Shown: piece by piece, positions 1 to 12,146 of the stretch
Layout: each line of letters opens with the position of its first letter
Position numbering within the stretch: the stretch's first letter is position 1
Position numbers and translations under genes: made by a program
Assembly: GCA_020631735.1 (NCBI GenBank)
Contig: CM036170.1
Location: 70,447,737-70,511,736 of the forward strand
Source of the DNA: Saccharum officinarum
Lineage: Eukaryota > Streptophyta > Magnoliopsida > Poales > Poaceae
Reading direction: 5' to 3'
DNA length: 64,000 nucleotides
The notes under the pieces: generated by a model
What the model was told of the DNA's origin: nothing
What the model saw: the letters and a program-made list of their open reading frames with translations, nothing else
Database searches by the model: none

Positions 1-338
1 GCTATACTTGCCTTTCTCAAACTGGTCCTGGTGATCTTATTCGTAGAAAAACTCCTGATCCCCAACGAATTGCTCACCGTCTATACTCGATCAGCGATAG
101 CAACAACATTCATCCAGAACAATCATACATAAACAAACAAGACTATAATTAGAACAGTACACCAATAGTAAGAAAATAAGATAAAAAGTTTTTAAAACGA
201 ATCTACAACTCGCTAGGATCACACAGACGCAAAGATCACAAAAAACGGAGCTAAAACGACGAAGTTATGAATTTACGAAGATTTCCTAAAGAAAAGTAAT
301 TACTTTAATTCAAGCTCGAAAATAAAATATCATAAACC

Positions 339-353
339 TACTGAACAGTTCTA
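339..353. repeat. Target site duplication of LINE, left copy
   Basis: TACTGAACAGTTCTA is repeated at 3717-3731. The uninterrupted LTR copy at about 28770 has this site once (with one base change), which shows it was duplicated when the LINE inserted. Confidence 0.9.
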
Positions 354-3300
354 ACTCCACCTATGTTGACTGGAAGACTTCCTTAAGTTGTCTCAACATA
401 GCCGGTCCCAAGCCCGGGTAAAGGAGGAGGGTGTGTTAAGGTCTGGCGAACCAATAGTAAAAAACAATCACTCTCATGGATTTGAAACTCACAAGAGATT
501 CGTTGGGGCGTAACCCTCTTAGCGACGCGCTACATCGGAACCCGGGTGTGGTGTTAAATGGGCAAGGGCCGGGTCGTCATCCCCTTAGTGGCGCGTCGTA
601 TCGTGACCTGGGTACGATAAAAAATGAGCAAGGGTCGGGCCGTCTCAACCTTAGTGGCACGCTACATCTACGCCCGGGTGTAGTGAAAAATGAGCAAGGG
701 TCTTCGCACTTCCCTCGACGGGTGCGAAGGGTAAGGAAGCTAGCCGAGGCAACTAGGATTCGTCTAGGTAGCTGGAACGTAGGGTCCCTAACGGGTAAGC
801 TAAGAGAGCTAGTCGATGCAGCAATTAGAAGGCGTGTAAGTATTCTATGCGTTCAGGAGACTAAATGGAAGGGACAGAAGGCGAAGGAGGTGGAGGATAC
901 TGGCTTTAAACTTTGGTATACGGGGACAACATCGGGTAGAAATGGTGTAGGCATCTTGATCGATAGGAGCCTTAAGGATGGAGTCATTGATGTTAGGAGG
1001 CAAGGCGACCGGATTATCTTAGTCAAGCTGGTAGTTGGAGATTCAGCTCTAAATGTGATCAGTACCTATGCCCCTCAGATAGGTCTTAGCGAGGGCACCA
1101 AGAGACAGTTTTGGGAAGATCTTGATAGCATAGTTAGTACCGTGCCTATCAGCGAGAAACTCTTTATAGGAGGAGACCTCAACGGCCATGTTGGTGCGAC
1201 TAATGTAGGTTTCGAGCGGGTGCACGGGGGGTTCGGGTATGGTAGTAGGAATCAAGAGGGGGAGGATGTTTTGAACTTCGCGCTGGCCTATGACTTGTTG
1301 ATAGCGAACACCCTCTTTAGGAAGAGGGAATCTCATCTAGTAACCTTTCATAGTGGACAACACTCGAGCCAGATCGACTTTATCCTTGCAAGGAGGGAGG
1401 ATAGACGTGCTTGCTTTGATTGTAAGGTGTTACCTGGGGAGTGTGTTGTCCCTCAACATAAGCTTGTGGTGGCGGACTTTCGCTTTCAGGTACGTGTCCA
1501 CCGGGACAAACGGGCCAAGATTGCGAGAACGAAGTGGTGGAAGCTTAGAGGGGAAGCAGCGCAAACATTTAAGGAGAGGATGCTAGACGAGGGGCCTTGG
1601 GAAGAAGGAGAAGATGCCAACGACATGTGGCTAAAGATGGCAACATGTGTCCAGAAGGTGGCTTCAGAAGTGTTTGGCGTGAGTAGGGGAGGCAAACGGG
1701 AAGCGAAAGACACATGGTGGTGGAATGACGAGGTGCAAAGGGCTATTAGGGAGAAGGAGTGTTTCAAGCGTCTCCACCATGACAAGAGTGTAGCTAACAT
1801 CGAGGGCTATAAAATAGCGAAGAGGGTTGCAAAGCGAGCTGTAAGTGTAGCAAAAGGTCAGGCGTATGATGGCCTTTATCAGCGGCTAGGCACGAAGGAA
1901 GGGGAGAAGGACATTTATAGGATGGCTAGAATCCACGAGAGGAAGACAAGGGACATCAACCAAATAAAATGCATCAAGGATGGGACAGATCGACTTCTGG
2001 TGAAGGATGAGGAGATCAAGGACAGATGGAGAGAGTACTTCGACAAGCTGTTTAATGGAGAGAATGAGGGTCCTACCCTTGAGTTGGATGACTCATTTGA
2101 CGATACCAATAGACGCTTTGTGAGGAGAATTCAGGAGGCAGAGATCGGAGAGGCTTTGAAGAGGATGAAGGGAGGTAAAGCGATGGGCCCTGATGGTATC
2201 CCCATTGAGGTGTGGAGATACCTAGACGCCAGAGCGATAGTATGGTTAACTAAACTTTTTAACCTTATTTTTCGGTCTAACAAGATGCCTGAAGAATGGA
2301 GGAGAAGTATATTAGTACCTATCTTCAAGAACAAAGGAGATGTTCAAAGTTGTACTAACTACCGTGGAATTAAGTTGATGAGTCATACGATGAAGCTCTG
2401 GGAGAGAGTTATCGAGCATCGCCTAAGGAGAGTGACACATGTGACCCAAAATCAGTTTGGGTTCATGCCTGGTAGGTCGACCATGGAGGCGATTTTCTTA
2501 TTACGACAATTGATGGAGAGATATAGGGAGCAGAAGAAGGACTTGCACATGGTCTTTATTGACCTCGAGAAGGCATATGACAAAGTACCGAGAAATGTCA
2601 TGTGGTGGGCCTTGGAAAAGCACAAAGTCCCAACTAAGTACGTTACCCTCATCAAGGATATGTACAGGGATGTTGTGACGTTTGTCCGAACATGTGATGG
2701 CGACACCAGTGACTTTTCAATTCAAATAGGACTGCATCAGGGGTCAGCTTTGAGCCCTTATTTATTTGCTTTGGTGATGGATGAGGTCACAAGGGACATA
2801 CAAGGTGATATCCCTTGGTGTATGCTCTTTGCTGATGATGTGGTGCTAGTTGACGACAGTAGGGCGGGGGTTAATAAGAAGTTAGAACTATGGAGGCACA
2901 CGTTAGAGTCAAAAGGGTTCAGACTTAGTAGGACTAAGACCGAGTACATGAGATGCGATTTCAGCGCGACTAGGCACGAGGAGGAAGACGTTAGCCTCGA
3001 TGGACAAGTGGTGGCCAAGAAGGATACTTTTCGGTATTTAGGGTCGATGCTACAAAAGGATGGAGATATTGATGAAGATGTTAGGCATAGAATTTCAGCC
3101 GACTGGCTGAAATGGCGTCAAGCTTCTGGCGTTCTCTGTGACAAAAGGATGTCTCAAAAGCTGAAAGGTAAGTTCTATAGGACGGTGATTCGTCCGGCGA
3201 TGTTATACGGTGCTGAGTGTTAGCCTACAAAAAGGCGACATGTCCAGCAATTGAGTGTAGCAGAGATGCATATGTTGCATTGGTGTTGTGGGCACACAAG

Positions 3301-3716
3301 GAGGGATAGAGTCCAGAACGACAATATTCGGGATAGGATTGGGGTGGCACCAATTGAGGAGAAATTGATTCAACATCGGTTAAGATGGTTTGGACATGTC
3401 CAACGGAGGCCTCCTGAGGCGCCGGTGCGTAGTGGAGTTCTAAAGCGGGCCGATAATGTAAAGAGCGGTAGAGGTCGACCTAAACTAACTTGGGACGAGT
3501 CCGTTAAGAGAGATCTTAAAGAGTGAAATATCTCCAAGGATTTATCTATGGACAGGTGCGCTTGGAGATTGGCAATCAACGTGCCTAAACCGTGACATCT
3601 TTTTGTCTTGTGCCATTTATGTCTCTTTATGTGTCTCCCTGTTTCTCGTCTCTTTTGGGTTTCATCTCTAGCCTACCCTAACTTACTTGGGACAAAAGGC
3701 TATGTTGTTGTTGTTG
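354..3716 (+). mobile_element. RTE-clade LINE retrotransposon
   Basis: A non-LTR retrotransposon of about 3.36 kb lies inside the E1 LTR. Evidence: a 14-15 bp target site duplication on both sides, an ORF with AP-endonuclease followed by reverse transcriptase, and a 3' end reading CTTGGGACAAAAGGC then a short TTG repeat instead of poly(A). The TTG tail and single ORF are typical of plant RTE elements. The 5' leader (354-475) holds no other feature. The copy is nearly full length, unlike most LINE copies, which are 5'-truncated. Confidence 0.9.
476..3595 (+). pseudogene. LINE ORF: AP-endonuclease and reverse transcriptase, two nonsense codons
   Basis: The ORF encodes the LINE replication protein, which nicks target DNA and copies element RNA by target-primed reverse transcription. 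The endonuclease/exonuclease/phosphatase domain begins near residue 98, with WN at 100-101, catalytic Glu128 in VQETKW, GGDLNGH, and SQIDF. The reverse transcriptase has [22 protein letters not shown] and the FADD active site at 785-788. A TAG at 3221-3223 and a TGA at 3524-3526 stop the frame; both positions read as mutated Trp codons, and the same frame continues to TGA at 3593-3595 (1039 codons). The residues after the first stop (RLRWFGHVQRRP and later) match the C-terminal tail typical of plant RTE proteins. The N-terminus carries three imperfect 22-residue repeats. ATG 476 is the first ATG in frame; a later start near the endonuclease is possible. Confidence 0.88.
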
Positions 3717-3731
3717 TACTGAACAGTTCTA
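3717..3731. repeat. Target site duplication of LINE, right copy
   Basis: Second copy of TACTGAACAGTTCTA; the E1 LTR resumes immediately after it. Confidence 0.9.
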
Positions 3732-4334
3732 CTAACATGTAGAGCTCTCAATTACGAACCTAACGCAATTTGAACGGATCAAATCGGAGTTAAAACAGAT
3801 AAATTATGACTAAAACAAACTCAATGGCATAACTGTAAATAACTGAAAACGTATTTTGACTTAACTGAGATCAATCTACACTTTCAAAAGGATATTACGT
3901 GATTCTGAAATACACTTTGGACTGCGGGTTAGACAATTGAAAAATACAGGGTCTCTTTAGCAAAATGCGCAGCCAAAACGGTATCTTTCATCTACAGCCG
4001 TTGGATATCAAATGAACGGCTCAGATCTATTTGAGGTGAGCAGGGCGGCGCTCCAGCCGGGAAAACGCTCCTGCGACCACGTCCACGGCGGCGCCATCGC
4101 CGGAGTTCGCTAAAACTCAAAACCGAGCACCATTCGACGATTAGAAGGTATCGGGATGGAGTACAGGGCAAGGCGATCTCACCTCGTGCAAGAACAGAAC
4201 CGAGGACAGACCAAAAGGAGGCGCGCGGCTCGGAATGGTGGACGGTCACGGCTGCGGCTTCCGAGTAGCCTTCTCGGGATGGTTTTGATGCTCCGCGTCG
4301 AGAGAAGATGGAGCGGAAAGAGGCACGGGCTCGG

Positions 4335-4342
4335 TTTTTATA
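4335..4342 (-). promoter_or_regulatory. Putative TATA box in E1 3' LTR
   Basis: The minus strand reads CTATAAAAACCGAGCCC, a good plant TATA box in a GC-rich setting. It is preserved at 29388-29395 in the other LTR. Transcription would run leftward from about 4300. Promoter function is inferred. Confidence 0.5.
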
Positions 4343-4940
4343 GCCCGAAGGCGATTCCAAGGAAGGAAAGGGGAGATTAGAAGGAAGGATTCGGCGTCGG
4401 TGTTTTTGGAAAGAGAATCCATCGCCGGCTTGAGGAGAAAGAAGATGGCCTGACACGCGGGGCCATGCTGTCAGCGACGCAACTGAGAAGGAGAGCGCGG
4501 CAGCTCTCTCGCGCGGTTGCTGGGCCAGCGGACGGAGTCGGCCCAAGCGGCGAAGTGGTACACGCACGGGAGCAACGGGGCGGCTCGGCCCAAAGCGGAC
4601 GCAGATCAAGTGGCCCGGTGCGGGAGAGGGAACACGGCCGCGGTGAAAGAGTGGGCTGCCGGGCCGAAAGCGAGAAGAAAGGTAATTTTCTTTTTCTTTT
4701 TCCTTTTCAAATATTACAAAGCATTTCCAAATGATTTTGAATCCTAATTTGAATTTGAATCAAACCACTCCAACCAAAAATTCAAATGCAACAGCATGAG
4801 TGCACAAGCATGTTTCTACCCTTATATTTGATTTTAAGTTAATAAAAATTATTATTACTCTAAATTTGTATGGTCATAAAATTGTATAAAAATCATATTT
4901 ACCTGTTTTTTTAATATCCAAATTTTAGGGTGTTACAATT

Positions 4941-4953
4941 CTACCCCCCTTAA
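4941..4953 (-). other. Polypurine tract of E1
   Basis: The minus strand reads AAGGGGGGTAG just before the LTR starts with TGTAACACCC. This is the usual priming site for plus-strand DNA synthesis. Confidence 0.8.
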
Positions 4954-4956
4954 GAT

Positions 4957-4975
4957 GAATCTCGTCCCGAGATTC
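4957..4975 (-). other. Stem-loop before E1 polypurine tract
   Basis: GAATCTCGGGACGAGATTC is an 8-bp perfect inverted repeat with a 3-nt loop. Equivalent stem-loops occur at the same place in E2, E3 and E4. Confidence 0.7.
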
Positions 4976-4984
4976 GGTTGATGC

Positions 4985-7900
4985 TTACTCGAACAGTTGC
5001 GGGTAGGTTTTCCTCAGATCCTCTTCTCTTTCCCAGGTGGCCTCACCCTCTATGTACCGATTCCACTGAACCTCACACATTTTGATAGTTCGACTCCTCG
5101 TAACTTTTTCAGCAGTCTCTAGAATTTTAACTGAAAACTCTTCATATGTGAGGTCCTCTTTAACAGTGAGCTCTTCTAACGGAATCTGCTCCTCTGGTAC
5201 TCGCAAACATTTCTTAAGTTGAGACACGTGAAACACATCATGTACACCTGCCAAACTCTCAGGTAATTCCAACTGATATGCCACCTCACCACGTCTCTCT
5301 ATAATCTTGAAAGGTCCAATATACCTTGGTGCCAATTTCCCTTTCATGTTGAACCTTTTCACACTCCTCATTGGCGATACTTTCAAGTAGACATAATCCC
5401 CTACTTCAAAAGTCAACTCTCTTCTCCGAGTATCAGCATAACTCTTCTGTCTGGACTGAGCTATTTTCATATTATCTCTAATCATTCTTACTTTCTTTTC
5501 AGCATCCTTAAGTACATCAGGCCCAAACACTTGACTTTTCCCTATCTGATTCCAGAACAACGGGGTTCTACACTTTCGTCCATACAGAGCCTCAAACGGT
5601 GCCATCTGAAGACTCTTCTGATAACTATTGTTATATGAGAACTCTGCATAAGGCAAACTCTTATCCCAACTAGTACCATATTGTAAAGCACAAGCTCTCA
5701 ATATATCCTCCAATATCTGATTAATTCTCTCCATCTATCCATCTGTCTGTGGATGGTAGGCTGTACTAAAGTTCAGCTTGGTCCCTAGTGATTCATGTAT
5801 CTTTTGCCAATAATGAGATGTAAATTGGGTACCCTGATCAGACACAATTTTCTTAGGAACTCCATGTAGACTCACTATTCTTTCCATATACAATTCTGCC
5901 AACCTTGCACTGCTATACGTAGTCTTAACTGGTAGAAAATGAGCAACTTTTGTTAGGCGATCTACTATTACCCAAATTGAATCATACCCTCTCTGAGTAC
6001 GTGGCAATCCAACTATAAAATCCATACCAACTTCTTCCCATTTCCATTCAGGTATCTGCATAGGTTGTAACAATCCTGCAGGTCTCTGATGTTCAGCTTT
6101 CACCCTTTGACATGTGTCACACAAAGCAACATACTCAGCAACATCTCTTTTCAAACCATACCACCAATATTTCTCTCTCAGATCCAGATACATCTTAGTA
6201 CTACCAGGATGTATGGAATAAGCTGACTCATGAGCTTCACTCAAAATTGCCTTTCTGATAGTCTTATCCTCTGGCACACATAGTCTTTTTCCAAACCATA
6301 ACGTACCCTTATCATCCTTATGGAATCCTGGTGATTTGCCCTTCACTATATTCTCCACTATTTCTCTTAATTTTGCATCTTTCATCTGACTCTTGCGTAT
6401 CTCTTGCTCTAGAGTAGGTTCTAGTACCAATTCTACTGCATTGGTGGTAAACCCTAAGTTCAGATGCTCACATTCAGCACACAACTCTCTTGACATAGGC
6501 ATTACTTGCATTTCATTAGCGTAGCTTTTCCTACTAAGAGCATCAGCAACGACGTTAGCCTTTCCTGGGTGATAATGCACATCTAGATCATAATCCTTTA
6601 TCAACTCCAACCATCTACGCTGTCTCAAGTTCAGATCTGATTGAGTGAAAATATACTTTAGACTCTTGTGATCAGTGTATATATCACTTTTATGTCTAAT
6701 AAAATAGTGTCTCCATATATTTAGTTCATGAACCACTGCAGCTAATTCCAAGTCATGAGTAGGATAATTTAATTCATGCTTTCTCAACTGTCTCGATGCA
6801 TATGCCACAACTCTACCTTCTTGCATAAGAACACATCCTAAACCCAAACGAGATGCATCACAGTAGATAGAAAATTGTTTACTCAGATCTAGCAAAACTA
6901 ATACGGGTGCAGTGGTCAATCTTTTCTTCAATTCCTCAAAATTAGCCTGACACTTCTCAGACCACACAAACTTGGCATTCTTCTCCAATAGTGCAGTCAT
7001 TGGCTTCGCAAGCTTAGAAAATCCCTCTATAAATCTCCTGTAATAGCCTGCTAATCCCAAGAAACTACGGATCTCACTTACATTGGTTGGTGGCTTCTAG
7101 TCCAATACATCTTTCACTTTGCTAGGATCTACTGATATTCCTCCATTTGAGACAACATGACCAAGAAAGGAAACTTCCTTCAACCAAAACTCACATTTAC
7201 TCCGCTTGGCATATAGTTGGGGTTCTCTGAGCTTTTGCAAAACCAACCTCAAATGTTCGGCATGTTCCTCCTTAGTCTTGGAGAATACTAGAATATCGTC
7301 AATGAATACCACTACAAACTTATCCAGATATTCCATGAACACCTTATTCATCAAATACATAAAGTATGCAGGGGCATTAGTCAAACCAAAAGACATCACT
7401 GTATACTCGTATAACCCATACTGTGTGGTAAAAGCTGTCTTTGGTATATCACTAGCACGAATCTTCAACTGATGATATCTAGAACGAAGATCAATCTTGG
7501 AGAATACCCAAGCACCTCTTAACTGATCAAACAAGTCATCAATCCTAGGCAACGGGTACTTATTCTTGATGGTAACCTCATTGAGAGACCGATAATCCAC
7601 ACACATCCTCTGAGTACCATCTTTCTTATCCACAAAAATCACTAGTGCTCCCCAAGGTGAAGAACTAGGACGAATGAAACCCTTATCCTATAATTCCTTA
7701 ATTTGTTTCTTAAGTTCTTCTAATTCATCTACTCCCATTCTATATGGACGCTTAGCTATGGGTGCAGTTCTAGGTAATAATTCAATAATAAATTCAATGT
7801 CATGGTCTGGTGGCATACCTGGCAATTCCTCAGGAAACACATCAGAGAACTCTTCCACTACCTGGTCCTCCTTGTTGGCACCATCAGTAAGTTGGTTCAC

Positions 7901-9409
7901 TATAGCGGTCTCCTGTTTCTGAACTTTCACATCAACTCTGATCCTATCTCCCTTTGGTGTTGTCAGTACTACGGATTTCCCTTTGCACTGAATCTCTGCT
8001 TGTTGTTGCATCATCCAATCCATTCCCAATATAAGATCAATCCCAGCTGTTCTCAATACTATAGGACTCACTTTAAACTCTACCCCTCTTAGAATGAGAC
8101 TAATCGGGAGACAACGATAAGATGCTGGCATGCTTCCACCAGGTGAGTTTACTAATATAGGGTTCTTCATGGCACACAAATGAATTCTATGTATTCTAAC
8201 AAATGATTGTGATATGAAGGAATGTGATGCTCCAGAATCAAAAAGAACAGTGGCGGGAGTGGAATGGACATCGAACATACCAAGCATAACTTCTGGTTCC
8301 TCCACTGTGGTTTCCTAGGACAAGTGGTTCACCCTTCCAGTATTAGATGCAGGCTTCTGGTGACTACCCTGCCTCTGTGGAGTCTGCTGGTTGATCTTCT
8401 TAGGGCAATTGTTGGACAAGTGGCCCTCTTTCCCACATCGAAAACACTTATTGGGGGTATTAGGAGCACTAGTCTTCATTGGAGTATTATTGGAAGGACC
8501 CTGACGCTGAGGTTGATTCCCACTCTGTTGCGGAGGGCGTTGGTTACCATTCTGCGACTGGAATGGGGGACGTTGCGGGAACTGATTGCGGAAAGGGACC
8601 TAACCATGATTCCACTGACCAGAAGGAGGCCTCTGTTGATTACCCTGCTGGAAACCAGTACGCGGACGAGTGTTACTACCAGAAGTCTATCCCTGAAGCC
8701 TTTTCCTCTTGGCATCCATTTCCTTACGCTTGTTGTCCACCACGATAGCGCGGTTCACAAGCGTCTAAAAATTGGGATAAGTATTGGACATCAGCTGCAA
8801 TTATAGTCCATCATATAATCCCTTCAAAAAGCAGCACTGCTTATCATTGTCATTGGCCACCTCATGTGGAGCATATCGTGACAACTGGGCAAACCTGTCA
8901 CAATACTCAGCTACAGATAATGACCCTTGAGTCAAGTTCCGAAATTCCTCTGCCTTCAGTTCTATTATCCCTTCTGGTATATGGTAAGCTCTGAAGTTCT
9001 CTCTAAACTCTTGCCAAGTGACTGTGGGAGCATTGGTGGGATGACCATACTCATACGATTTCCACCAGTCCTGAGCTTCTCCCTGGAGTTGTCCAGAAGC
9101 AAACAACACCTTCTGTCGGTCATCACATTGTGCAATGTTGAGTTGCTTTTCTACGGCACGAAGCCAATCATCTACTTCTAAGGGATCAGCAGCGTGCGTG
9201 AATACCGGGGGATGACCCTTCAAAAACTCACCACGCTTATCATGTGGTGGTGCCCCAGCAACCGGATGATTATGTTGGTTCTGCACCAATTGTTGCATAA
9301 GTTGTGTCTGCACTGTCAGAAGTTGCTCAATAGTTGGTGGCGGTGGTGGTGGTGGATTCAGGGGAACACCTCCACGACCCCTGCCTCTTCCTCTTCCTCT
9401 TCCGGCCAT
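4985..9409 (-). pseudogene. E1 gag-pol polyprotein, 8 nonsense codons, no frameshift
   Basis: The frame covers 1475 codons and would make capsid, protease, reverse transcriptase, RNase H and integrase. In order: an RG-rich start and Retrotrans_gag domain (9409-8801), zinc knuckle CFRCGKEGHLSNNC (8445-8404), protease [10 protein letters not shown], reverse transcriptase with [12 protein letters not shown] and FIDD, RNase H YCDASRLGLG and [10 protein letters not shown], integrase HHCC zinc finger, MDFIVGLP and VSDQGTQF, a GPY/F-type segment (LAPRYIGPF), and a chromodomain-like C-terminus (about 5180-4985). Order and C-terminus place it among Tekay/Del chromoviruses. In-frame stops are at 8801, 8765, 8687, 8600, 8315, 7688, 7097 and 5735 (seven TAG, one TAA), all explicable as C-to-T or G-to-A changes at Gln or Trp codons. 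The motif DLRSGYHQ reads DLRSRYHQ here. The ATG at 9409 directly follows GGCAG. Confidence 0.92.
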
Positions 9410-10101
9410 CTGCCATCCATAAGAATGCAAACTTTGAGATTACCATGTTATCAACCACTTATAAGATAAAGAATGAGATCTGAAAGTTTTCTGGGCGAAT
9501 ATCAATGTTAACAGTTCAGTAAATCAATCATATCTCGAACTACAGAAGTCCAATAGAGGCGTGCTTTATATGGTTGGAAAGCTTATGAAGTTCCCTACAA
9601 CTTCTATTTAGACCATAAGACCAGATTCTGTCGTTAAGTTAATGAACATTAAGGCGCAACAGAAACTGTTCTAGATTTCAGACTGTGCAGAAACTTTAAC
9701 TTGTGACATTTATATCTCTCGAACCAGATCAGATAAAAAGGTGATTCCAGTGGAATTTGAAAGGTCCTTAAGCCTAGTTTCTCTCATAAAAATTTCATAA
9801 ATGTTGCACAAACTGTTTTTGAACCATATCAGAAACATTGCAGACTGCTCTAGAAAACAGCAAGGACAGAAACGTGACAATACCAAACCCAACTATTATT
9901 CCCTTGACTAATAAACTTTTATTCTTAAGAATGGAACTTATAGACATGCCTACAAGCCCCAGCACTCATAACAAAAATCCAACTCACACATAAACATAAT
10001 GATAAAGCAACTATCACACCAAAGTTCAAACCACACGACAGACTCGAAGACTCAACTGACGTTACTAAGAACGTTCTTATTACATGAAGGACTCCTATTT
10101 T
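9410..10101 (-). other. E1 spacer between accessory ORF and gag
   Basis: About 690 bp with no supported ORF. The minus strand ends ATTCTTATGGATGGCAG directly before the gag ATG, which looks like a 3' splice site. I see no other feature. Confidence 0.6.
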
Positions 10102-10913
10102 CTACTGACGTGGCTCATGCTCTAAGGTCTCATAAATCTTGGCCATGCCTTTGTTTGCTCGGAGTTCATCAATCATCGCTTGGCACCTCTTGATGGTCTT
10201 CCCCTGTGCCTTCACCATCTCCTCTAACTGCAGCTTCCTCTCCATCATATCATAGACAAAGTTTACCATCACCCGAGGAAGTGGTTCCAACTGCACTGGA
10301 TCCATCATGGCCTATCCAAGGTCGGGGTGTGTACGAGGGAGGTAGCGGTGAATATCATGCTTCATGCTATCAAAACGAAGGTAGCGAAGGTCCATACATG
10401 CTTCAAAAGCAACATCTTCAATGCTATCCTCCATATTAGCTCGACGACCCATGTGAGCATACATCCTGTCCAGCTGGTATGCCCATTTTTCCTCATCCTT
10501 AGGAAAAATGCTTGCTCTTGCCTTCCAGTAAGTGTCCTCCAGCGGATGAGTGTACTCCCAACAGACGTACTCCACAGCTGGGTGCCAATCAGCGAAGTAG
10601 GCAGAAAGCATTCCCACAAGTCGATGGTGAGAGACAGCATTTCCTCTAGCCTTGTGGTAGATCTTCACAGTCCAACCCATTGAAGGTGGTGGCACATCCT
10701 CTGCAGCTGCATCAGGTGGTGGAGATGGGAGTTGCTCTCCTCCATTGGCTTCCTCCTCTTCATCATCTTCTATCTCGATGATCTCAGGGTCTTCTTCAGG
10801 CTCGGGTTCTTCCTGAGGAGGTGCTGGCACTTGGATTGGTGCTTCAGGGGTCTGCTCATTCTCCTAGGGTACTTTCTCTTGTGGCTCTTCAGGTGCAAGC
10901 AAAGCACGAGGTG
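10102..10913 (-). pseudogene. E1 accessory ORF, 3' part (cut by E2)
   Basis: This is the downstream part of a non-gag ORF; its first 49 bases lie at 27058-27010 beyond nested E2. With one copy of the 5-bp target duplication counted, the pieces total 861 nt (287 codons), a whole number of codons, so E2 interrupted an intact frame. Two TAG codons at 10864-10866 and 10312-10314 were gained later. After an acidic stretch (EEPEPEEDPEIIEIEDDEEEE) comes an alpha-beta looking domain with GWTVKIYHKARG, VEYVCWEYTHPLEDTYWKAR and EDSIEDVAFEACMDLRYL, then a probable coiled coil (VYDMMERKLQLEEMVKAQGK). I do not recognise the family. The layout resembles a dsRNA-binding fold, but this is a guess. Confidence 0.75.
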
Positions 10914-10918
10914 GATAG
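10914..10918. repeat. Target site duplication of E2, left copy (imperfect)
   Basis: GATAG here against GGTAG at 27010-27014, one mismatch. Joining through it keeps the E1 accessory frame open, which supports it as the insertion point. Confidence 0.7.
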
Positions 10919-12140
10919 TGTAACACTTCAAGTGTTTAGTCCTTAATTGCATTGCATTTGCATTTGCATAAGCATAAGCATGCATCATTCATATTTGTTA
11001 TTTTATGTGATGCAACACATGTGATTGTTCTAGGGTTTGTTTGATTTATTTCATGAAGTATTTGATAGTTGGTGTAACAAAAAGGTAAGGTAGCCAATCA
11101 TGACCTACAACACCTTAGTTATACTTAGGGTAACATTTGGAACAAGGTTCATGTTGACCAAAATTACAAATTTGCCCTCCAAGAGAAGTTTGACCACCAT
11201 TTGACCCTAGAAGGCTCTAGTTTGACCAATTAAAAAGTCTAATTTAGAGACCTTGCATGGAAGAGCACCCTTAAGCAAAGTTGTAAAGAAATTCATGGGG
11301 AACAAAAGTCTCAATATGACCATCTCATGAAATTGACCCTAACATGCTCAAAAGTGGCCCACAAGTCAGTTAGAGAGGTAGCTCCAAGACTTAGAATTTT
11401 TCTAAGTCTAGAATCTGACCCTACAGTTTTACTGAGGCCTACTTTAGGAGCTTTTAGTTTGCAAACCAGGCCAAACCAGCTTTCACTCATGTTGACAAAC
11501 TTGTAGATCACATGTAACCCTACAACTTTGTCAACATCACCCAAGCCTGGTTCTCAATGGTTCAAGAGATATCGTGTCATGAACTTAGGCTGTCAGTCGG
11601 CATCGTTAACTGAACCCCGGTTTCAGTTTCATCAAGCACTACTTTGAGGCCATGTAGTTTGAAATATAGGCTGAACCAGCCCAAACACCAATTGACAAAG
11701 TTGTTGACCTAACGTAGCTCTACAAACTTGATGTTGCCACCTTGGACTGAAACAGGCTGGTTTAGAAGTTAATCACGTTCGAAATCACTCTGTCAGTCAC
11801 TACCGATGGCGTCAATGAACTGCGATTCAGTTTCGTCAGTGGCCGACCGGCCACAGGGCAACGCCGACGCGTGGAGGCGCGGTGGCGCCCGTACGCCGGC
11901 CCTGGCCCCACCAGTCAGGCCGCGATGCCTTCAAGACGCCACGACGCGCGAGCCGGCCTCCATTCCTCCGCCCCCTCTCTTCCAGTTGCAAAAACACCGA
12001 AACCGAGCCGCCATTGCTGTTCTTCTCCAGCGAGCTCAAGCGCGAGCTACACCGCATCACCGGCCGCCAGACCTCGCCACTCCCTCCGCCTCACCACCCT
12101 CCATCCCCTTGACCCACCGAAGCCCGCGATTTGACTCAAG

Positions 12141-12146
12141 GTGAGC
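12141..12146 (+). other. Putative 5' splice site in E2 LTR
   Basis: ACTCAAGGTGAGCC fits the plant donor consensus at the end of the GC-rich leader, as in grass genes with a 5' UTR intron. It is kept in the other LTR at 23429. Use in RNA is inferred. Confidence 0.4.

Larger units (their letters stand above)
1..4937 (-). mobile_element. 3' LTR of Ty3/gypsy element E1 (partial, LINE inside)
   Basis: This is the LTR that follows E1 gag-pol on the minus strand. Read on the plus strand it ends TAGGGTGTTACA at 4937, so on the minus strand it starts TGTAACACCC. It matches 28434-29991 of the full right-hand LTR, so its first 1.2 kb lie outside the window. Positions 1-353 and 3717-4937 are LTR; 354-3716 is an inserted LINE. 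A GC-rich block at about 4020-4680 lies around and downstream of a minus-strand TATA box. By eye, the first 353 bases differ from the other LTR at about 13 sites (near 4%), so E1 is older than E2. It also contains no supported gene of its own. Confidence 0.9.

Noticed and set aside
3251..3526. Separate small gene after the LINE ORF.
   Set aside because: It is the same frame as the LINE protein continuing after a TAG, with its typical C-terminal sequence.
3700..3716. TTG repeat end considered as an Au-type SINE tail.
   Set aside because: SINE and RTE 3' ends are alike, but the full LINE ORF and target duplications assign it to the LINE.
9340..9409. E1 Gag starts MAGRGRGRGRGRGG, which recalls histone H2A/H4 N-termini.
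   Set aside because: It is a simple RG repeat, expected for nucleic-acid binding, and the likeness rests on few residues. E2 and E3 Gag do not share it.
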